Counted from the first letter of the stretch, positions 28,297 through 37,577 are shown. The stretch: DNA of 64,000 bases from JALYGY01 sp963800975 (GCA_963800975.1 CAWDDB010000006.1:139179-203178); one strand, 5' to 3'. Notes: a model not told the origin generated them from the sequence alone. Made by a program: numbers and translations.

Positions 28297-29712
28297 ATGA
28301 CGGCGGGTGGTGGGGCGCCACGCGGTCCTGACGGAGCGGGTGTGTCGCGTTGGGGGACCGTATCACGGTTGAACGTGGTTATCGCGGGCACCGCCGCGAT
28401 AATAGGCATCATCTACGGCTACGATCTGGGCTCCATAGCCAGCGCGATCCTCTTTTTGCAGCCGGATCTTGGCCTCTCCACCTTCATGGTCTCCGTGGTG
28501 ACCGCCACGGTGGTGCTCGGCCAGCTGTTTGGCGCCCTCTTCGCCGGCCGCATCACCAACACGATCGGACGCAAGCGCACGATGGTGCTGGTGGCTTTGG
28601 GCTACGCGGTGTTCGCGGCTTTGCAGGGGCTGGCTCCCAACGAGTGGTTCTTGATCGCCGCCCGGTTTCTGCTGGGTTTCACCATCGGCGTCTCGATCGT
28701 GACGGCGCCAGCCTACATCGCGGAGTCGGCGCCCAGGACCGTCCGGGGTTCCATGATCGTCACCTTCCAGATAGCCACCGTCCTAGGCATCGCCGTCGCC
28801 TACTTTATCGGGGCGGCTCTGGCCGCCACGGAGAGCTGGCGCCTGATCCTCTCCCTCTCGGCCATCCCCGCCCTCGTCGTGCTGTTCCTCGTCCTCCGCC
28901 TGCCGGACACGCCCCGCTGGTCCCTGATGAACGGCCGGCGCGAGGAGGCGCTGGAGCTCGTGCGCGCCGTCCAGCCCGACGTGGACCCCGAGGAAGAGGT
29001 GAGGATGATCGAAGAAGACCTCAGCTACGAGGAGAAGGGCAGCTTCTTCGAGCTCTTCCAGGGGCACTTCCGGCTGGCCGCCACCTTCGTCATCGGCCTC
29101 GGCTTCCTGATCCAGATCACCGGGATCAACGCCATCGTCTACTACAGCCCGACGATCATCCAGCAGGTGGGCGTCACGAACCCCGTCACCGCGATCGCCG
29201 TGAACGGCCTGATCCAGCTCGCCGGCGCGGTGGCGGTGGGGGGCGCCTTCCTCGTGGTAGACAGGTGGGGACGCAGGCCCACGCTGCTAACGGGGGTTGG
29301 CACGATGGCGGCGGCCAACGCGATCCTCATCCTCGCCTTCGCGCTGGGGCCGTCGGCGCCGCTGGCCTTCGTCGGCATCTTGCTCTTCGTCGTGGGCTTC
29401 AACTTCGGCTACGGGTCGCTGGTCTGGATCTACGCCTCCGAGAGCTTCCCCGCGCGGCTCCGCACGCAAGGCGGTTCGGCCATGCTCACCTCGGACCTGC
29501 TCGCGAACTTCATCGTGGGCGTAGTGTTCCTCAACGCCCTGGGTGCCCTGGGCGGGTCCCTGACCTTCGGAATCTTCCTGGGGCTGGCGATCCTCTCGCT
29601 CCTGTTCATCTACAGGCTGGCCCCCGAAACGAAGGGGCGACAGCTGGAGTCGATCCGGAGTTACTGGTACAACGGCGGTCGCTGGCCGGAGGACACGGAG
29701 ACCCGTACGTGA
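28297..29712 (+). CDS. MFS sugar porter
   Basis: 471 residues, twelve helices. Sugar-porter signatures seen: GYDLGSIASAILFL in helix 1, GRITNTIGRKRTMVL after helix 2, AESAPRTVRGSM after helix 4, RLPDTPRWSLMNGRREEALE after helix 6, QITGINAIVYYSP in helix 7 and LAPETKGRQLE at the end. Proton-linked hexose or polyol uptake is typical. Start is uncertain: ATG 28297 lacks a ribosome-binding site and GTG 28342 is an alternative. Confidence 0.9.
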   Translation: MTAGGGAPRGPDGAGVSRWGTVSRLNVVIAGTAAIIGIIYGYDLGSIASAILFLQPDLGLSTFMVSVVTATVVLGQLFGALFAGRITNTIGRKRTMVLVALGYAVFAALQGLAPNEWFLIAARFLLGFTIGVSIVTAPAYIAESAPRTVRGSMIVTFQIATVLGIAVAYFIGAALAATESWRLILSLSAIPALVVLFLVLRLPDTPRWSLMNGRREEALELVRAVQPDVDPEEEVRMIEEDLSYEEKGSFFELFQGHFRLAATFVIGLGFLIQITGINAIVYYSPTIIQQVGVTNPVTAIAVNGLIQLAGAVAVGGAFLVVDRWGRRPTLLTGVGTMAAANAILILAFALGPSAPLAFVGILLFVVGFNFGYGSLVWIYASESFPARLRTQGGSAMLTSDLLANFIVGVVFLNALGALGGSLTFGIFLGLAILSLLFIYRLAPETKGRQLESIRSYWYNGGRWPEDTETRT

Positions 29713-29770
29713 CGCGCCGCTAGATGCTAGCTCGCGAGACAGGCGCCGCGCGCTGAAAGTGATAGAGGAA

Positions 29771-29843
29771 CCCTGTACCATGGTGCACCTCAACGGGGCG
29801 GTCTGGGGGACGGGGAGCAGCGATCCAAGAACGCGGTACAGGG
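29771..29843 (+). promoter_or_regulatory. Long-range inverted repeat upstream of the D-amino-acid cluster
   Basis: CCCTGTACC at 29771-29779 is perfectly complementary to GGTACAGGG at 29835-29843. It lies 45 bases before the first gene of the cluster. It could be an RNA structure or paired regulator sites; nothing in sequence decides. Confidence 0.3.
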
Positions 29844-29888
29844 CGTCGCCCGGCTAGCGGGCTTGATGCGTCGCACGCAGGATGGCGC

Positions 29889-31115
29889 GTGCATTGCACG
29901 GCCTGTGATGCGAGCGAGCTCGACCCCATGCCGGACTACTGTCGGCGCTGCGGCTCACCGCTCGAAGTCGGGATCGACTACGGCGATATTCGACCGGACG
30001 AGCTGTTCGGAGGTGGCGTCAACGGCTTGTGGAAGTATCGGGAGCTCTATCCCCTGTCTTCTCGGGAGCATGGGCTGGATCTGGGCGAGGGAGGCACCCC
30101 GCTGGTCCCCGCCTCGAAGGCGGCTCGGAAGCTTGGTCTGAAGAACGTGTGGTTCAAGTGCGATCACCTGAACCCTTCAGGTTCGTTCAAGGACCGGAGC
30201 GCCGCGGTGGGAACCGCGTGGGCCATTGAACGGGGGTGCCAAGGGGTTATCTGCGCCTCGAGCGGGAACGCGGCGGGAGCTGCTGCGACCTACGCGGCGC
30301 GGGCCGGGCTGCCCGCTTACCTGATCGTCTCCGCCAGAGCGCCGATGTCCAAGCTCAGCGCGGCCACTTCGCACGGGGCCAGAACGTTCCAAGTGGCGGG
30401 TGACTTCAGCCGCGCCTTCGCGGTGGCCCGGGAGGCGGCCGCGGAGGTTGGTCTGGCCAACCTGACCACCACCTACATCAACTGCTACGCCTGCGAAGGA
30501 AACAAGTCCGTCGCCTACGAGCTGTACGAGCAGATGGATGCGGTACCGGACTGGGTCGTGGTGCCCGTTGGAGCAGGACCCCTGCTCTACGGGGTGTGGA
30601 AGGGATTCGAGGAGCTGCGTCACTTCGGCCTGGTCGATCACACGCCCCGACTCATGGCCGTGCAACCTGAAGGATGCGCGCCCATAGCTCGGGCGTTCGA
30701 GATGGGTACGGAGGTCGCGCCCTGGACCTCGGTGGACACCGTCGTGTCGGGGCTCGACGATCCGCTGCAAGGATACGAGGGCGACGGGACCCTGACCCTC
30801 GAGGCCGTGCGCGCGTCGGGTGGGGTCGCACTCGCCGTTCCGGACGAGGATACGCTGGAGGCCGGCAGGCTTCTGGCCGTGGACGAAGGCATATTCGTGG
30901 AGCCGGCGGCCGCGATCTCGCTGGCGGGGGCTTCGGCCGCGCGGCGGCTCGGACACGCTCGCGAACCCCAGACCATCGTTTGCCTGCTGACGGGGCATGG
31001 CTTCAAGTATCAGGTCGCCGCGGCAGATCCCGAGCCAGAGCGCGTTGCAGACGGAGCCGGGCTGACGCGGGCGATCGAGCGCGACATCGGCAAGCATGGG
31101 GGTACGATCGCATGA
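29889..31115 (+). CDS. Threonine-synthase-like PLP enzyme
   Basis: 408 residues, fold-type II PLP enzyme. An N-terminal zinc-ribbon-like part (CTACDASELDPMPDYCRRC) precedes the catalytic domain with the PLP lysine in NPSGSFKDRSAAVGTAWA and the phosphate loop SSGNAAGAAATYAA. This architecture is shared by threonine synthases and by related lyases such as diaminopropionate or serine/threonine dehydratase-like enzymes. No homoserine genes are near; the downstream D-aminoacylase, D-threonine-aldolase-like and RidA genes favour a catabolic lyase. GTG start at 29889 without a strong ribosome-binding site. Its stop overlaps the next ATG. Confidence 0.82.
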   Translation: MHCTACDASELDPMPDYCRRCGSPLEVGIDYGDIRPDELFGGGVNGLWKYRELYPLSSREHGLDLGEGGTPLVPASKAARKLGLKNVWFKCDHLNPSGSFKDRSAAVGTAWAIERGCQGVICASSGNAAGAAATYAARAGLPAYLIVSARAPMSKLSAATSHGARTFQVAGDFSRAFAVAREAAAEVGLANLTTTYINCYACEGNKSVAYELYEQMDAVPDWVVVPVGAGPLLYGVWKGFEELRHFGLVDHTPRLMAVQPEGCAPIARAFEMGTEVAPWTSVDTVVSGLDDPLQGYEGDGTLTLEAVRASGGVALAVPDEDTLEAGRLLAVDEGIFVEPAAAISLAGASAARRLGHAREPQTIVCLLTGHGFKYQVAAADPEPERVADGAGLTRAIERDIGKHGGTIA

Positions 31116-32701
31116 ACTTCGACGTTCTGATAAAGGGCGCCAGGGTCTTCCCGGGAGACGGTCCCGCGTTACCCGTCGACGTCGGCGTCGCCGGCGACCG
31201 TATCGCGGCGGTTGGACGCTCCTTGCCCGAGAAGGACGCGGCGCAGGTGATCGACGCCTCCGGCCTGATGCTGTGCCCAGGCTTCATCGACATGCACACC
31301 CACACGGCTCTGGAGACGTTTCGCGATCCGCGCCTGGAGCCCAAGGTGGCGCAGGGCTTCACCACGGAGGTGATCAACCCGGATGGGCTAGCCCCGGCTC
31401 CTGTCACTGAGGATGGCCGTGAGGGACGCCAAGCCTACCTGCGGCCGCTCGAGGGCCCCGGCCCGGAGAGGTGGGACTGGACGACTTTCCCGGAGTACCT
31501 GGACGCGCTGGCCGAGACGCGGCCGGCGATGACGCTCGTTCCCTCCATCGGGCACAACGCGGTGCGCGACCGCGTCATGGGCGGCGCCGACCGGCGGCCG
31601 AGCCGGGAGGAGATCCGAGCCATGCGCGAAGAGGTGAGGCTTGGCCTCGATGCCGGGGCTCGCACGCTCTCCTTCGGCCTTATCTACATGCCAGGCGCGT
31701 TCTCGGAGACGGAGGAGCTGGTCGAGCTGGCCGAGGAAGCCGCACCTTTTGGAGCGCCGCTGGTTCCTCACGTTCGCACCGAAGCGGATGGCGTGCTCGG
31801 AGCGATCGGGGAGATGATCGAGGTCTCTCGCCGATCGGGAGCTCCGCTGCACCTCTCGCACCTCAAGGTCATAGGCAACCCGGACCTGGTGGAGCCGCTG
31901 CTGGAACTGATCGACGAGGCGAGCGCCGACATAGACGTTACCTTCGACCAGTACCCTTACGGTGCGGGCAGCACCGTTTTGTCATCCCTGCTGCCCCCGT
32001 GGGCGCAGGCAGGGGGCACCTCGGAGACGTTGCGGCGTCTGGAGGACCCGAGCCAGCGGGAGGCGGTGGTCCGGGACGTGGAGCGGGGGTTGCCCGACTG
32101 GGATAACTCGTACCGCGCGAGCGGGCCAGAGAACATCATCGTCATCAGCGCCCCGCAGGCCGAGGTCGTTGGAGAGACGATCGCCGAGATAGCGGAGAGA
32201 CGGGGCAGCGATCCCTTTGTGGCGGTCCTCGATCTCCTGCGGGAGTGTGAGCTCGACGTGGCGATGATCAACCACTACGCCTCAGAAGAATCGGTGCGTA
32301 CCGTCTTTCGCCACCCGCTGCAGCTCGTCGGCTCGGACGGCATCTTCGGGGATAGGCCACACCCCCGGTTGTACGGCACGGCCGCCCGCGCCCTCGGGAG
32401 GTACGCGATAAAGGAGAGCTTGATCCCCGTCCATGAGGCGGTTGCCCGGCTGACCAGCCGCGCTGCGCGGCGCATCGGGCTCACGGATCGGGGGTGCATC
32501 GAGGAGGGCCTGCGCGCCGACCTGGTGCTGCTGGATCCCGACCGGTATATCGACACGGCGACCTACGACGATCCGAAACGGTTTCCCACCGGGGTCGAGC
32601 GGGTGTTCGTGGCCGGACGCGTGGTGTGGACCGGGACCGAGCACACCGGAGAGCTGCCCGGGGGGGTGGTTCGCGAGCCGCTCGCTAGGGTAACGGGTTA
32701 G
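31112..32701 (+). CDS. N-acyl-D-amino-acid deacylase (D-aminoacylase family)
   Basis: 529-residue amidohydrolase that removes the acyl group from N-acyl-D-amino acids. Seen: GFIDMHTHTALETFRDP metal-binding His pair, the HLSHLKVIG His, FDQYPYGAGST typical of D-aminoacylases, the metal Asp in VGSDGIFGDRPHPRLYG, and the C-terminal small beta-sandwich with DLVLLDPDRYIDTATYDDP. ATG 31112 overlaps the upstream stop (ATGA), so translation is coupled. Confidence 0.9.
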   Translation: MNFDVLIKGARVFPGDGPALPVDVGVAGDRIAAVGRSLPEKDAAQVIDASGLMLCPGFIDMHTHTALETFRDPRLEPKVAQGFTTEVINPDGLAPAPVTEDGREGRQAYLRPLEGPGPERWDWTTFPEYLDALAETRPAMTLVPSIGHNAVRDRVMGGADRRPSREEIRAMREEVRLGLDAGARTLSFGLIYMPGAFSETEELVELAEEAAPFGAPLVPHVRTEADGVLGAIGEMIEVSRRSGAPLHLSHLKVIGNPDLVEPLLELIDEASADIDVTFDQYPYGAGSTVLSSLLPPWAQAGGTSETLRRLEDPSQREAVVRDVERGLPDWDNSYRASGPENIIVISAPQAEVVGETIAEIAERRGSDPFVAVLDLLRECELDVAMINHYASEESVRTVFRHPLQLVGSDGIFGDRPHPRLYGTAARALGRYAIKESLIPVHEAVARLTSRAARRIGLTDRGCIEEGLRADLVLLDPDRYIDTATYDDPKRFPTGVERVFVAGRVVWTGTEHTGELPGGVVREPLARVTG

Positions 32702-32735
32702 AGGACCCGAGTCCGGAGAATGGGGAGATGAGATA

Positions 32736-33821
32736 GTGGATACGCCGCACCTTTCGATCGACAGCGCGAAGATGATGAGGAACATCGAGAAGGTGGCCGC
32801 GATCGCCGGGAGGAACGGGGTCGCGCTGAGGCCGCACGTGAAGACGCACAAGATCCCCGCGATAGCTCTGGCGCAGATCGAAGCTGGCGCCTCGGGTATC
32901 ACGGTGGCGAAGGTCTCCGAGGCCGAGGTCATGGCCGAAGCCGGCCTCGAGGACATCTTTATCGCCTACCCGCTGGTGACGGCCCCCAAGATCCTGCGCT
33001 CCATGGGTCTCGGCCGGAGGCTGAGGCGCCTCATCGTCGGGGTGGACAGCTTCGAGGGCGCGCGCAGGATCTCGGCGGCGGCCGGGGATCAGGTCATGGA
33101 GGTCAGGCTGGAGATCGACACCGGGCTGAGAAGAACCGGGGTCGCGTACGACGAAGCCGTCGAGCTTGCCGGCCAGATCGACGCCTTCGATAACCTCGAC
33201 CTGGGCGGGATCTACACCTATCGTGGTGCCTTGCTGGACGGTTCGCCTACCCTCGACCGCAAGAGCGCGGGTCTGGAGGAGGGGGAGCTCATGGTCTCCC
33301 TGGCCGAGCGGATGCGGGAGCGGGGCATAGGCATACGGGATGTCAGCCTGGGCTCCACGCCGACCGCCGAGTACGCGGCGGAGGTCGACGGGGTGACGGA
33401 GATCCGGCCCGGCACCTACGTCTTCTACGACAGGATGCAGGCCCACCTCGGCGCCTGTTCGCTCGAGGAATGCGCCGCGACGGTCGTTTGCACGGTGGTA
33501 AGCAGGCCGCACGAGGATCTCGTCGTCATCGACGGGGGAAGCAAGACCTTCGCCACCGACGTGCAGCCGGGCACGGAACCCCTGAACCTGGAGGGTTTCG
33601 GTCACGTCGTCGGGTACCCTGGGGCCACGCTCGACAGGCTCACGGAGGAGCACGGGATGCTCACCGTGAGCGGGGAGCACGACCTTGGGGTCGGTGACAC
33701 CGTGCGTGTCATCCCGAACCACGTTTGCAGCACGGTGAACCTGCACGATGCGGTCTACGTTGCCGGCGAGAACGGGGCCCTGGAGGAAGTCCAGGTGTTG
33801 GCCCGCGGGAAGTTGCGGTAA
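32736..33821 (+). CDS. D-threonine aldolase / D-serine dehydratase-like PLP enzyme (alanine racemase fold)
   Basis: 361 residues, fold-type III PLP enzyme. The PLP lysine lies in LRPHVKTHKIP (about residue 36), the GIYTYRG and GSTPTAEY blocks form the phosphate site, and PNHVCSTVNL near the C-terminus supplies the metal-binding His and Cys of this family. It would deaminate or split D-amino acids released by the upstream deacylase. GTG start at 32736. Confidence 0.87.
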   Translation: MDTPHLSIDSAKMMRNIEKVAAIAGRNGVALRPHVKTHKIPAIALAQIEAGASGITVAKVSEAEVMAEAGLEDIFIAYPLVTAPKILRSMGLGRRLRRLIVGVDSFEGARRISAAAGDQVMEVRLEIDTGLRRTGVAYDEAVELAGQIDAFDNLDLGGIYTYRGALLDGSPTLDRKSAGLEEGELMVSLAERMRERGIGIRDVSLGSTPTAEYAAEVDGVTEIRPGTYVFYDRMQAHLGACSLEECAATVVCTVVSRPHEDLVVIDGGSKTFATDVQPGTEPLNLEGFGHVVGYPGATLDRLTEEHGMLTVSGEHDLGVGDTVRVIPNHVCSTVNLHDAVYVAGENGALEEVQVLARGKLR

Positions 33822-33848
33822 GGAGCGTAAGACGGAAAGGAGCACCAC

Positions 33849-35210
33849 TTGAGCGTCGCGAGAAGCATCGGCGGGGAGGACATGGGCGGGGCCACCTCGA
33901 TGAGGAAGGTGGGCGTGGCGGCCTTTATCGGCGCCCTGGTCGAATGGTACGACTACTTCCTGTACGGGCTCGCGGCCGGCGTCGTCTTCAACCAGCTCTT
34001 CTTCCCGAGCGCGAACCCGCTCGTCGGCACGCTTGCGGCCTTCGCCACGTTCGGGGTCGGTTTCTTCTTCCGCCCCGTGGGAGGTGTGATCTTCGGCCAC
34101 TACGGCGACAAACTCGGCCGCAAGACCATACTCGTCCTGACCCTACTGCTGATGGGCCTCGCCACGTTCCTGATCGGCGTTCTGCCGACCTACGAGTCGG
34201 CCGGGATCCTGGCCCCCATACTGCTCGTCGTGCTGCGCGCCCTGCAGGGCGTCGCCGTCGGCGGTGAGTGGGGCGGCGCTGCGCTGCTGGTGGTCGAGCA
34301 CGCCCCGGCAGGAAGACGCGGGTTCTACGGTAGCTGGCCGCAGATGGGGTCTTCCGCCGGGCTCTTGATCGCGACGGGGCTCTTTACCGCCGTGTCGTCT
34401 TTACCGGAGGAGCAATTCCTGACCTGGGGCTGGAGGGTTCCATTTCTGGTGAGCCTCGTGCTCGTCGTGGTAGGTCTGGTGATCCGGCTCAAGATAGCAG
34501 AGACCCCGGCGTTCGAGCAGATGAAGGAATCGGGCTCCGAGGCCAGAATGCCCGTCGTCGACGCCGTGCGGACCTACCCCAAGAGCATTCTCCTGGTCGT
34601 GGGGATGCGTGTCGCCGAGAACGCCTGCGGCTACATCTTCACGGTCTTTGTGCTCACCTACGTCACCGAGGAGCTCGGGTTGCCCACCAGCGCGGCCTAC
34701 GCGGGGGTCATGATCGCCGCCGGCATGCAGTTCATCATCACCCCGATCTACGGCGCGATCTCCGACCGTATCGGGAGGAGACCCGTGTACATGTGGGGCG
34801 CGGGGTTCCTGGTCCTATTCGCCTTCCCGTTTTTCTGGCTGGCCAACACCGAGTCGCCGGCCCTGATACGGCTGGCCATCGTGCTCGCCTTCGCCGTTGG
34901 CAACGGCGCTATGTTTGCCACCCAGCCGGCGTTCTTCTCCGAGCTCTTCGGGACCAACGTCCGCTACAGCGGCGTGTCCCTGGGCTACCAGCTGAGCGCC
35001 GTGTTCGCCGGCGGTCTGGCGCCGTTTATCGCGATTGCGCTGCTCGCCTGGGCCGGCAGCTACTGGCCGGTCGCCCTGTACGTGATGGCGGTGGGTCTCA
35101 TCAGCTTCGTGTCGGTGTACCTGGCCACGGAGACGTTCCGGGAAGACCTAACCGAGGAACTCGCGAGCGAACCCGATACCACAGCGAGCGGAGCGGGTCA
35201 GCCAACCTAG
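33849..35210 (+). CDS. MFS metabolite:H+ symporter (MHS family)
   Basis: 453 residues, twelve helices. MHS hallmarks: FIGALVEWYDYFLYGLAAG in helix 1, GHYGDKLGRKTILVLTLLLM, and LQGVAVGGEWGGAALLVVEH in helix 4. Relatives import organic acids, shikimate, proline/betaine. TTG start 33849 behind AAGGAG. Position inside the cluster suggests uptake of the acylated D-amino acid or a breakdown product. Confidence 0.9.
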   Translation: MSVARSIGGEDMGGATSMRKVGVAAFIGALVEWYDYFLYGLAAGVVFNQLFFPSANPLVGTLAAFATFGVGFFFRPVGGVIFGHYGDKLGRKTILVLTLLLMGLATFLIGVLPTYESAGILAPILLVVLRALQGVAVGGEWGGAALLVVEHAPAGRRGFYGSWPQMGSSAGLLIATGLFTAVSSLPEEQFLTWGWRVPFLVSLVLVVVGLVIRLKIAETPAFEQMKESGSEARMPVVDAVRTYPKSILLVVGMRVAENACGYIFTVFVLTYVTEELGLPTSAAYAGVMIAAGMQFIITPIYGAISDRIGRRPVYMWGAGFLVLFAFPFFWLANTESPALIRLAIVLAFAVGNGAMFATQPAFFSELFGTNVRYSGVSLGYQLSAVFAGGLAPFIAIALLAWAGSYWPVALYVMAVGLISFVSVYLATETFREDLTEELASEPDTTASGAGQPT

Positions 35211-35246
35211 CGCACCGCGAACGCTTCGACCAATAGAGGAGGATCG

Positions 35247-35627
35247 ATGAGGAAGACAGTCATGGCCGAAGGGGGACCGGCTCCGGCCGGACCCTACTCG
35301 CACGCCGTCGTCGCCAACGGCTTCGTGTTCGTCTCGGGCCAGGGACCCTTCGACCCCGAGACGGGCGTGATGCCCGACGCGTTCCCGGACCAGGTGCGCC
35401 TGACGCTCGAGAACGTGCGGACGATCCTGGAGGCCGCGGGATCCAGCCTCCAGGACGTCGTGAAGGTGAACGCCTACGTGACCGACCTCACCCGGTTCGC
35501 AGAGTTCAACGAGGTGTACAAGGAGTTCTTCGAGCACGACCCGCCAGCCCGCACCACCGTGGCCACCGCCCTGCTCGGCATCCTCGTCGAGGTAGATTGC
35601 GTGGCCCAGGTCAGGGACTCAGGGTAA
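35247..35627 (+). CDS. RidA-family enamine/imine deaminase
   Basis: 126 residues, full-length RidA/YjgF. Seen: PAPAGPYSHAVVANGFVFVSGQGP, LENVRTILEAAGSSLQDVVKVNAYVTD, PPARTTVATALLG with the family Arg, and the VEVDCVA end with Glu. RidA hydrolyses reactive enamines released by PLP dehydratases, which matches the PLP lyases upstream. GGAGG lies just before ATG 35247. Confidence 0.93.
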   Translation: MRKTVMAEGGPAPAGPYSHAVVANGFVFVSGQGPFDPETGVMPDAFPDQVRLTLENVRTILEAAGSSLQDVVKVNAYVTDLTRFAEFNEVYKEFFEHDPPARTTVATALLGILVEVDCVAQVRDSG

Positions 35628-35665
35628 CGAGCAGCCAGGGCAGGGCTAACGTCGAAGGAGTGTCC

Positions 35666-36430
35666 ATGACCGACGAGCGCCGCGTGGCGCTGGCGAAGAT
35701 GACCTCCCCCGAAGCCGCCGAGGCGCTAGCCGGCGCCGAGGTCGCCCTGATCCCGGTCGGCGCCACCGAGCAACACGGCCCCAACATGACGCTGGAGACC
35801 GACACAGCCGTCGCCTACCGGCTGGCGCTGCGCATGGCCGCGGCCCTCCACCCACGTGCCGTCGTCGCACCGCCGCTCCCATACGGCGTGAGCTACCACC
35901 ACATGAGGTTCCCCGGCACCATGACGCTCTCGCCCGAGACGTTTCAGGCCGTCGTGCTCGAGGTGATCGAGAGCCTCAGGCAGCACGGCCTGGAGCGATT
36001 CTTCGTCATCGACGGGCACGCCGGAAACCAGGGCGCCCTCGACGTGCTGATGACGAAGCTGCGCTTCCAGGTGGGCGTGCGGGCGGCCTACCTCTTCTAC
36101 TTCACCATAGTCGACGATCTGATGCGTGAAGCGGCGAAGACGGAGCGCTGGGGACACGCCTGCGAGATAGAGGCCTCGATGGGTCTGGCGCTGCAGCCCG
36201 ACACGGTACGCGCCGAACACCTCGAGCCAGGCGAGCTGCGGCCGCACCAGCCACCCTACAGCGACGTCATGCGGACGCCACGGGTCGGCATGCCACTAGA
36301 CTTCGCGGACCTTACGCGGAACGGGGCCCTGGGCGACGCCAGCCAGGCGAGCGAAGAACTCGGCAACAGGCTGGCTGAGGCCACCGTAGAACGCTCCGTA
36401 AAGTTCCTGGAACACTTCCTCAAACAATAA
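35666..36430 (+). CDS. Creatininase-family amidohydrolase
   Basis: 254 residues. Metal ligands expected in the family are visible: Glu and His in VGATEQHGPNMTLETDT, Asp in LETDTAVA, the His in YHHMRFPGTMTLS, and Glu in HACEIEASMGLAL. GHAGN in the middle is also typical. Members open cyclic amides such as creatinine or hydrolyse formamide-type substrates. ATG 35666 behind AAGGAG. Last gene of the D-amino-acid cluster. Confidence 0.88.
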   Translation: MTDERRVALAKMTSPEAAEALAGAEVALIPVGATEQHGPNMTLETDTAVAYRLALRMAAALHPRAVVAPPLPYGVSYHHMRFPGTMTLSPETFQAVVLEVIESLRQHGLERFFVIDGHAGNQGALDVLMTKLRFQVGVRAAYLFYFTIVDDLMREAAKTERWGHACEIEASMGLALQPDTVRAEHLEPGELRPHQPPYSDVMRTPRVGMPLDFADLTRNGALGDASQASEELGNRLAEATVERSVKFLEHFLKQ

Positions 36431-36436
36431 CAACAG

Positions 36437-36550
36437 CAAATTCACAACTCCGAATTCCGAGTTCTGAGTTCGGAAAGGGGGGTTAGCCCCACCCGAAAGT
36501 CTCCCCTGTGCCGGATTCTCGCGGCGGCTCGCGTCGCCTAGGATCCTGGC
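36437..36550 (+). repeat. Duplicated intergenic/promoter block, copy 1
   Basis: AACTCCGAATTCCGAGTT, then a GGGGTTAGCCCCACCC...AAAGTCT tract, then TTCTCG-17-TAGGAT (-10 at 36539-36544) and CCTGG. The same order recurs at 37430-37532. The TAGGAT probably promotes the CPBP gene. The GTTAGCCCCAC part contains a small dyad. Confidence 0.55.
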
Positions 36551-36613
36551 GTAGTCGAGGAACCGAGCGCGCCTGGTGCCGCGCTCGCGTACCGGTCGGG
36601 GAGGAATGAAGCC

Positions 36614-37405
36614 GTGCAGAGACTGCGGAGGTTCTTCGTTCGCGAGGACCAGAAGTTCGACGCCCTGGTTCGCCTGCACCGCGCGACAGGGACGGGCCAG
36701 ACGGTCTTCTTCCTTGCCATGCACCTGGTGCCCGGCCTGCTTGCCTACGTCGGGATATTCTGGCTGAGGGAGCCGCTGATGGCGCTCACGGGGCTCTCGA
36801 ACCGCTACGAGCAGTTCGCGGTCCTCATCCTGATGGCCGTCGGCTGGCAGGTCGTCCTCACGTTCGTCTTGTTGCGGTTCGTGGACGGGCTCTCCTTCCG
36901 GGAGTCGCTAAAGTTCCTGGGGCTTGCCGACCTCGACCTGAGGGGCCTGCTCACGGTCGTCCCGCTCGTGGCGGCCGTGTTCACGCTCCTCTCGGCGCCT
37001 TACATGGCCTGGATCCACCCGCCGCTTTTCGCGTACCTGAACACCTTCCCGGCCATCGCGATACGCGACTGGCACATACTCGAGATCGGCTACTACGAGT
37101 TTCCCGTCGCCGCGCTCGTCGTGGTCTTTTTCGCCAACTTCGTTGGGGAGGAGATCTACTTCCGCGGGTACCTGCTGCAGAAGATCAGCGGCCTCAGGGG
37201 GGACTGGGCCATCAACGGCCTCCTCTTCCAGCTGTACCACGTCTGGCAGGCCCCCCTCAACTGGGCTTTCGCCCCGGCGTTCCTCATCATCCCCTACGGT
37301 ATCCTGGTCAAGCTCCGCCGCAGCCTCTACGGGTCTATCGCCTTCCACCTGTTCGTCAACCTCGCCTGGGGCGCCATCCTCTACCACCTGTTCGGCGTGA
37401 GATGA
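36614..37405 (+). CDS. CPBP-family intramembrane metalloprotease
   Basis: 263 residues, about six to eight helices. The abortive-infection/CPBP motif 1 is NFVGEEIYFRGYLLQ (EExxxR, near residue 178), and later His-containing helices are FQLYHVWQ and IAFHLFVN. Bacterial members process membrane or secreted peptides or act in immunity. GTG 36614 behind GGGGAGG. Has its own TAGGAT promoter in a duplicated intergenic block. Confidence 0.85.
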   Translation: MQRLRRFFVREDQKFDALVRLHRATGTGQTVFFLAMHLVPGLLAYVGIFWLREPLMALTGLSNRYEQFAVLILMAVGWQVVLTFVLLRFVDGLSFRESLKFLGLADLDLRGLLTVVPLVAAVFTLLSAPYMAWIHPPLFAYLNTFPAIAIRDWHILEIGYYEFPVAALVVVFFANFVGEEIYFRGYLLQKISGLRGDWAINGLLFQLYHVWQAPLNWAFAPAFLIIPYGILVKLRRSLYGSIAFHLFVNLAWGAILYHLFGVR

Positions 37406-37424
37406 CAGCGAGGACGCCGGATCC

Positions 37425-37532
37425 AATTCACAGTTCTGAATTGTGAACTCCGAATTCGGAGTTGGGGTTAACCCCACCCCAAAGTCTGCAGGCCGCTTCA
37501 TGGTCGCCGGCGCTCCCCGGGCTTAGGATCCT
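37425..37532 (+). repeat. Duplicated intergenic/promoter block, copy 2
   Basis: AACTCCGAATTCGGAGTT (a perfect 18 bp palindrome here), GGGGTTAACCCCACCCC, AAAGTCT, then TGGTCG-17-TAGGAT (-10 at 37524-37529) followed by CCTG, matching copy 1 in order. The TAGGAT should serve the membrane protein at 37578. Confidence 0.55.
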
Positions 37533-37577
37533 GCAAGAGTCGGTTGCTCGCACGAGACGGAAGGAGCCGGGCGGAAG

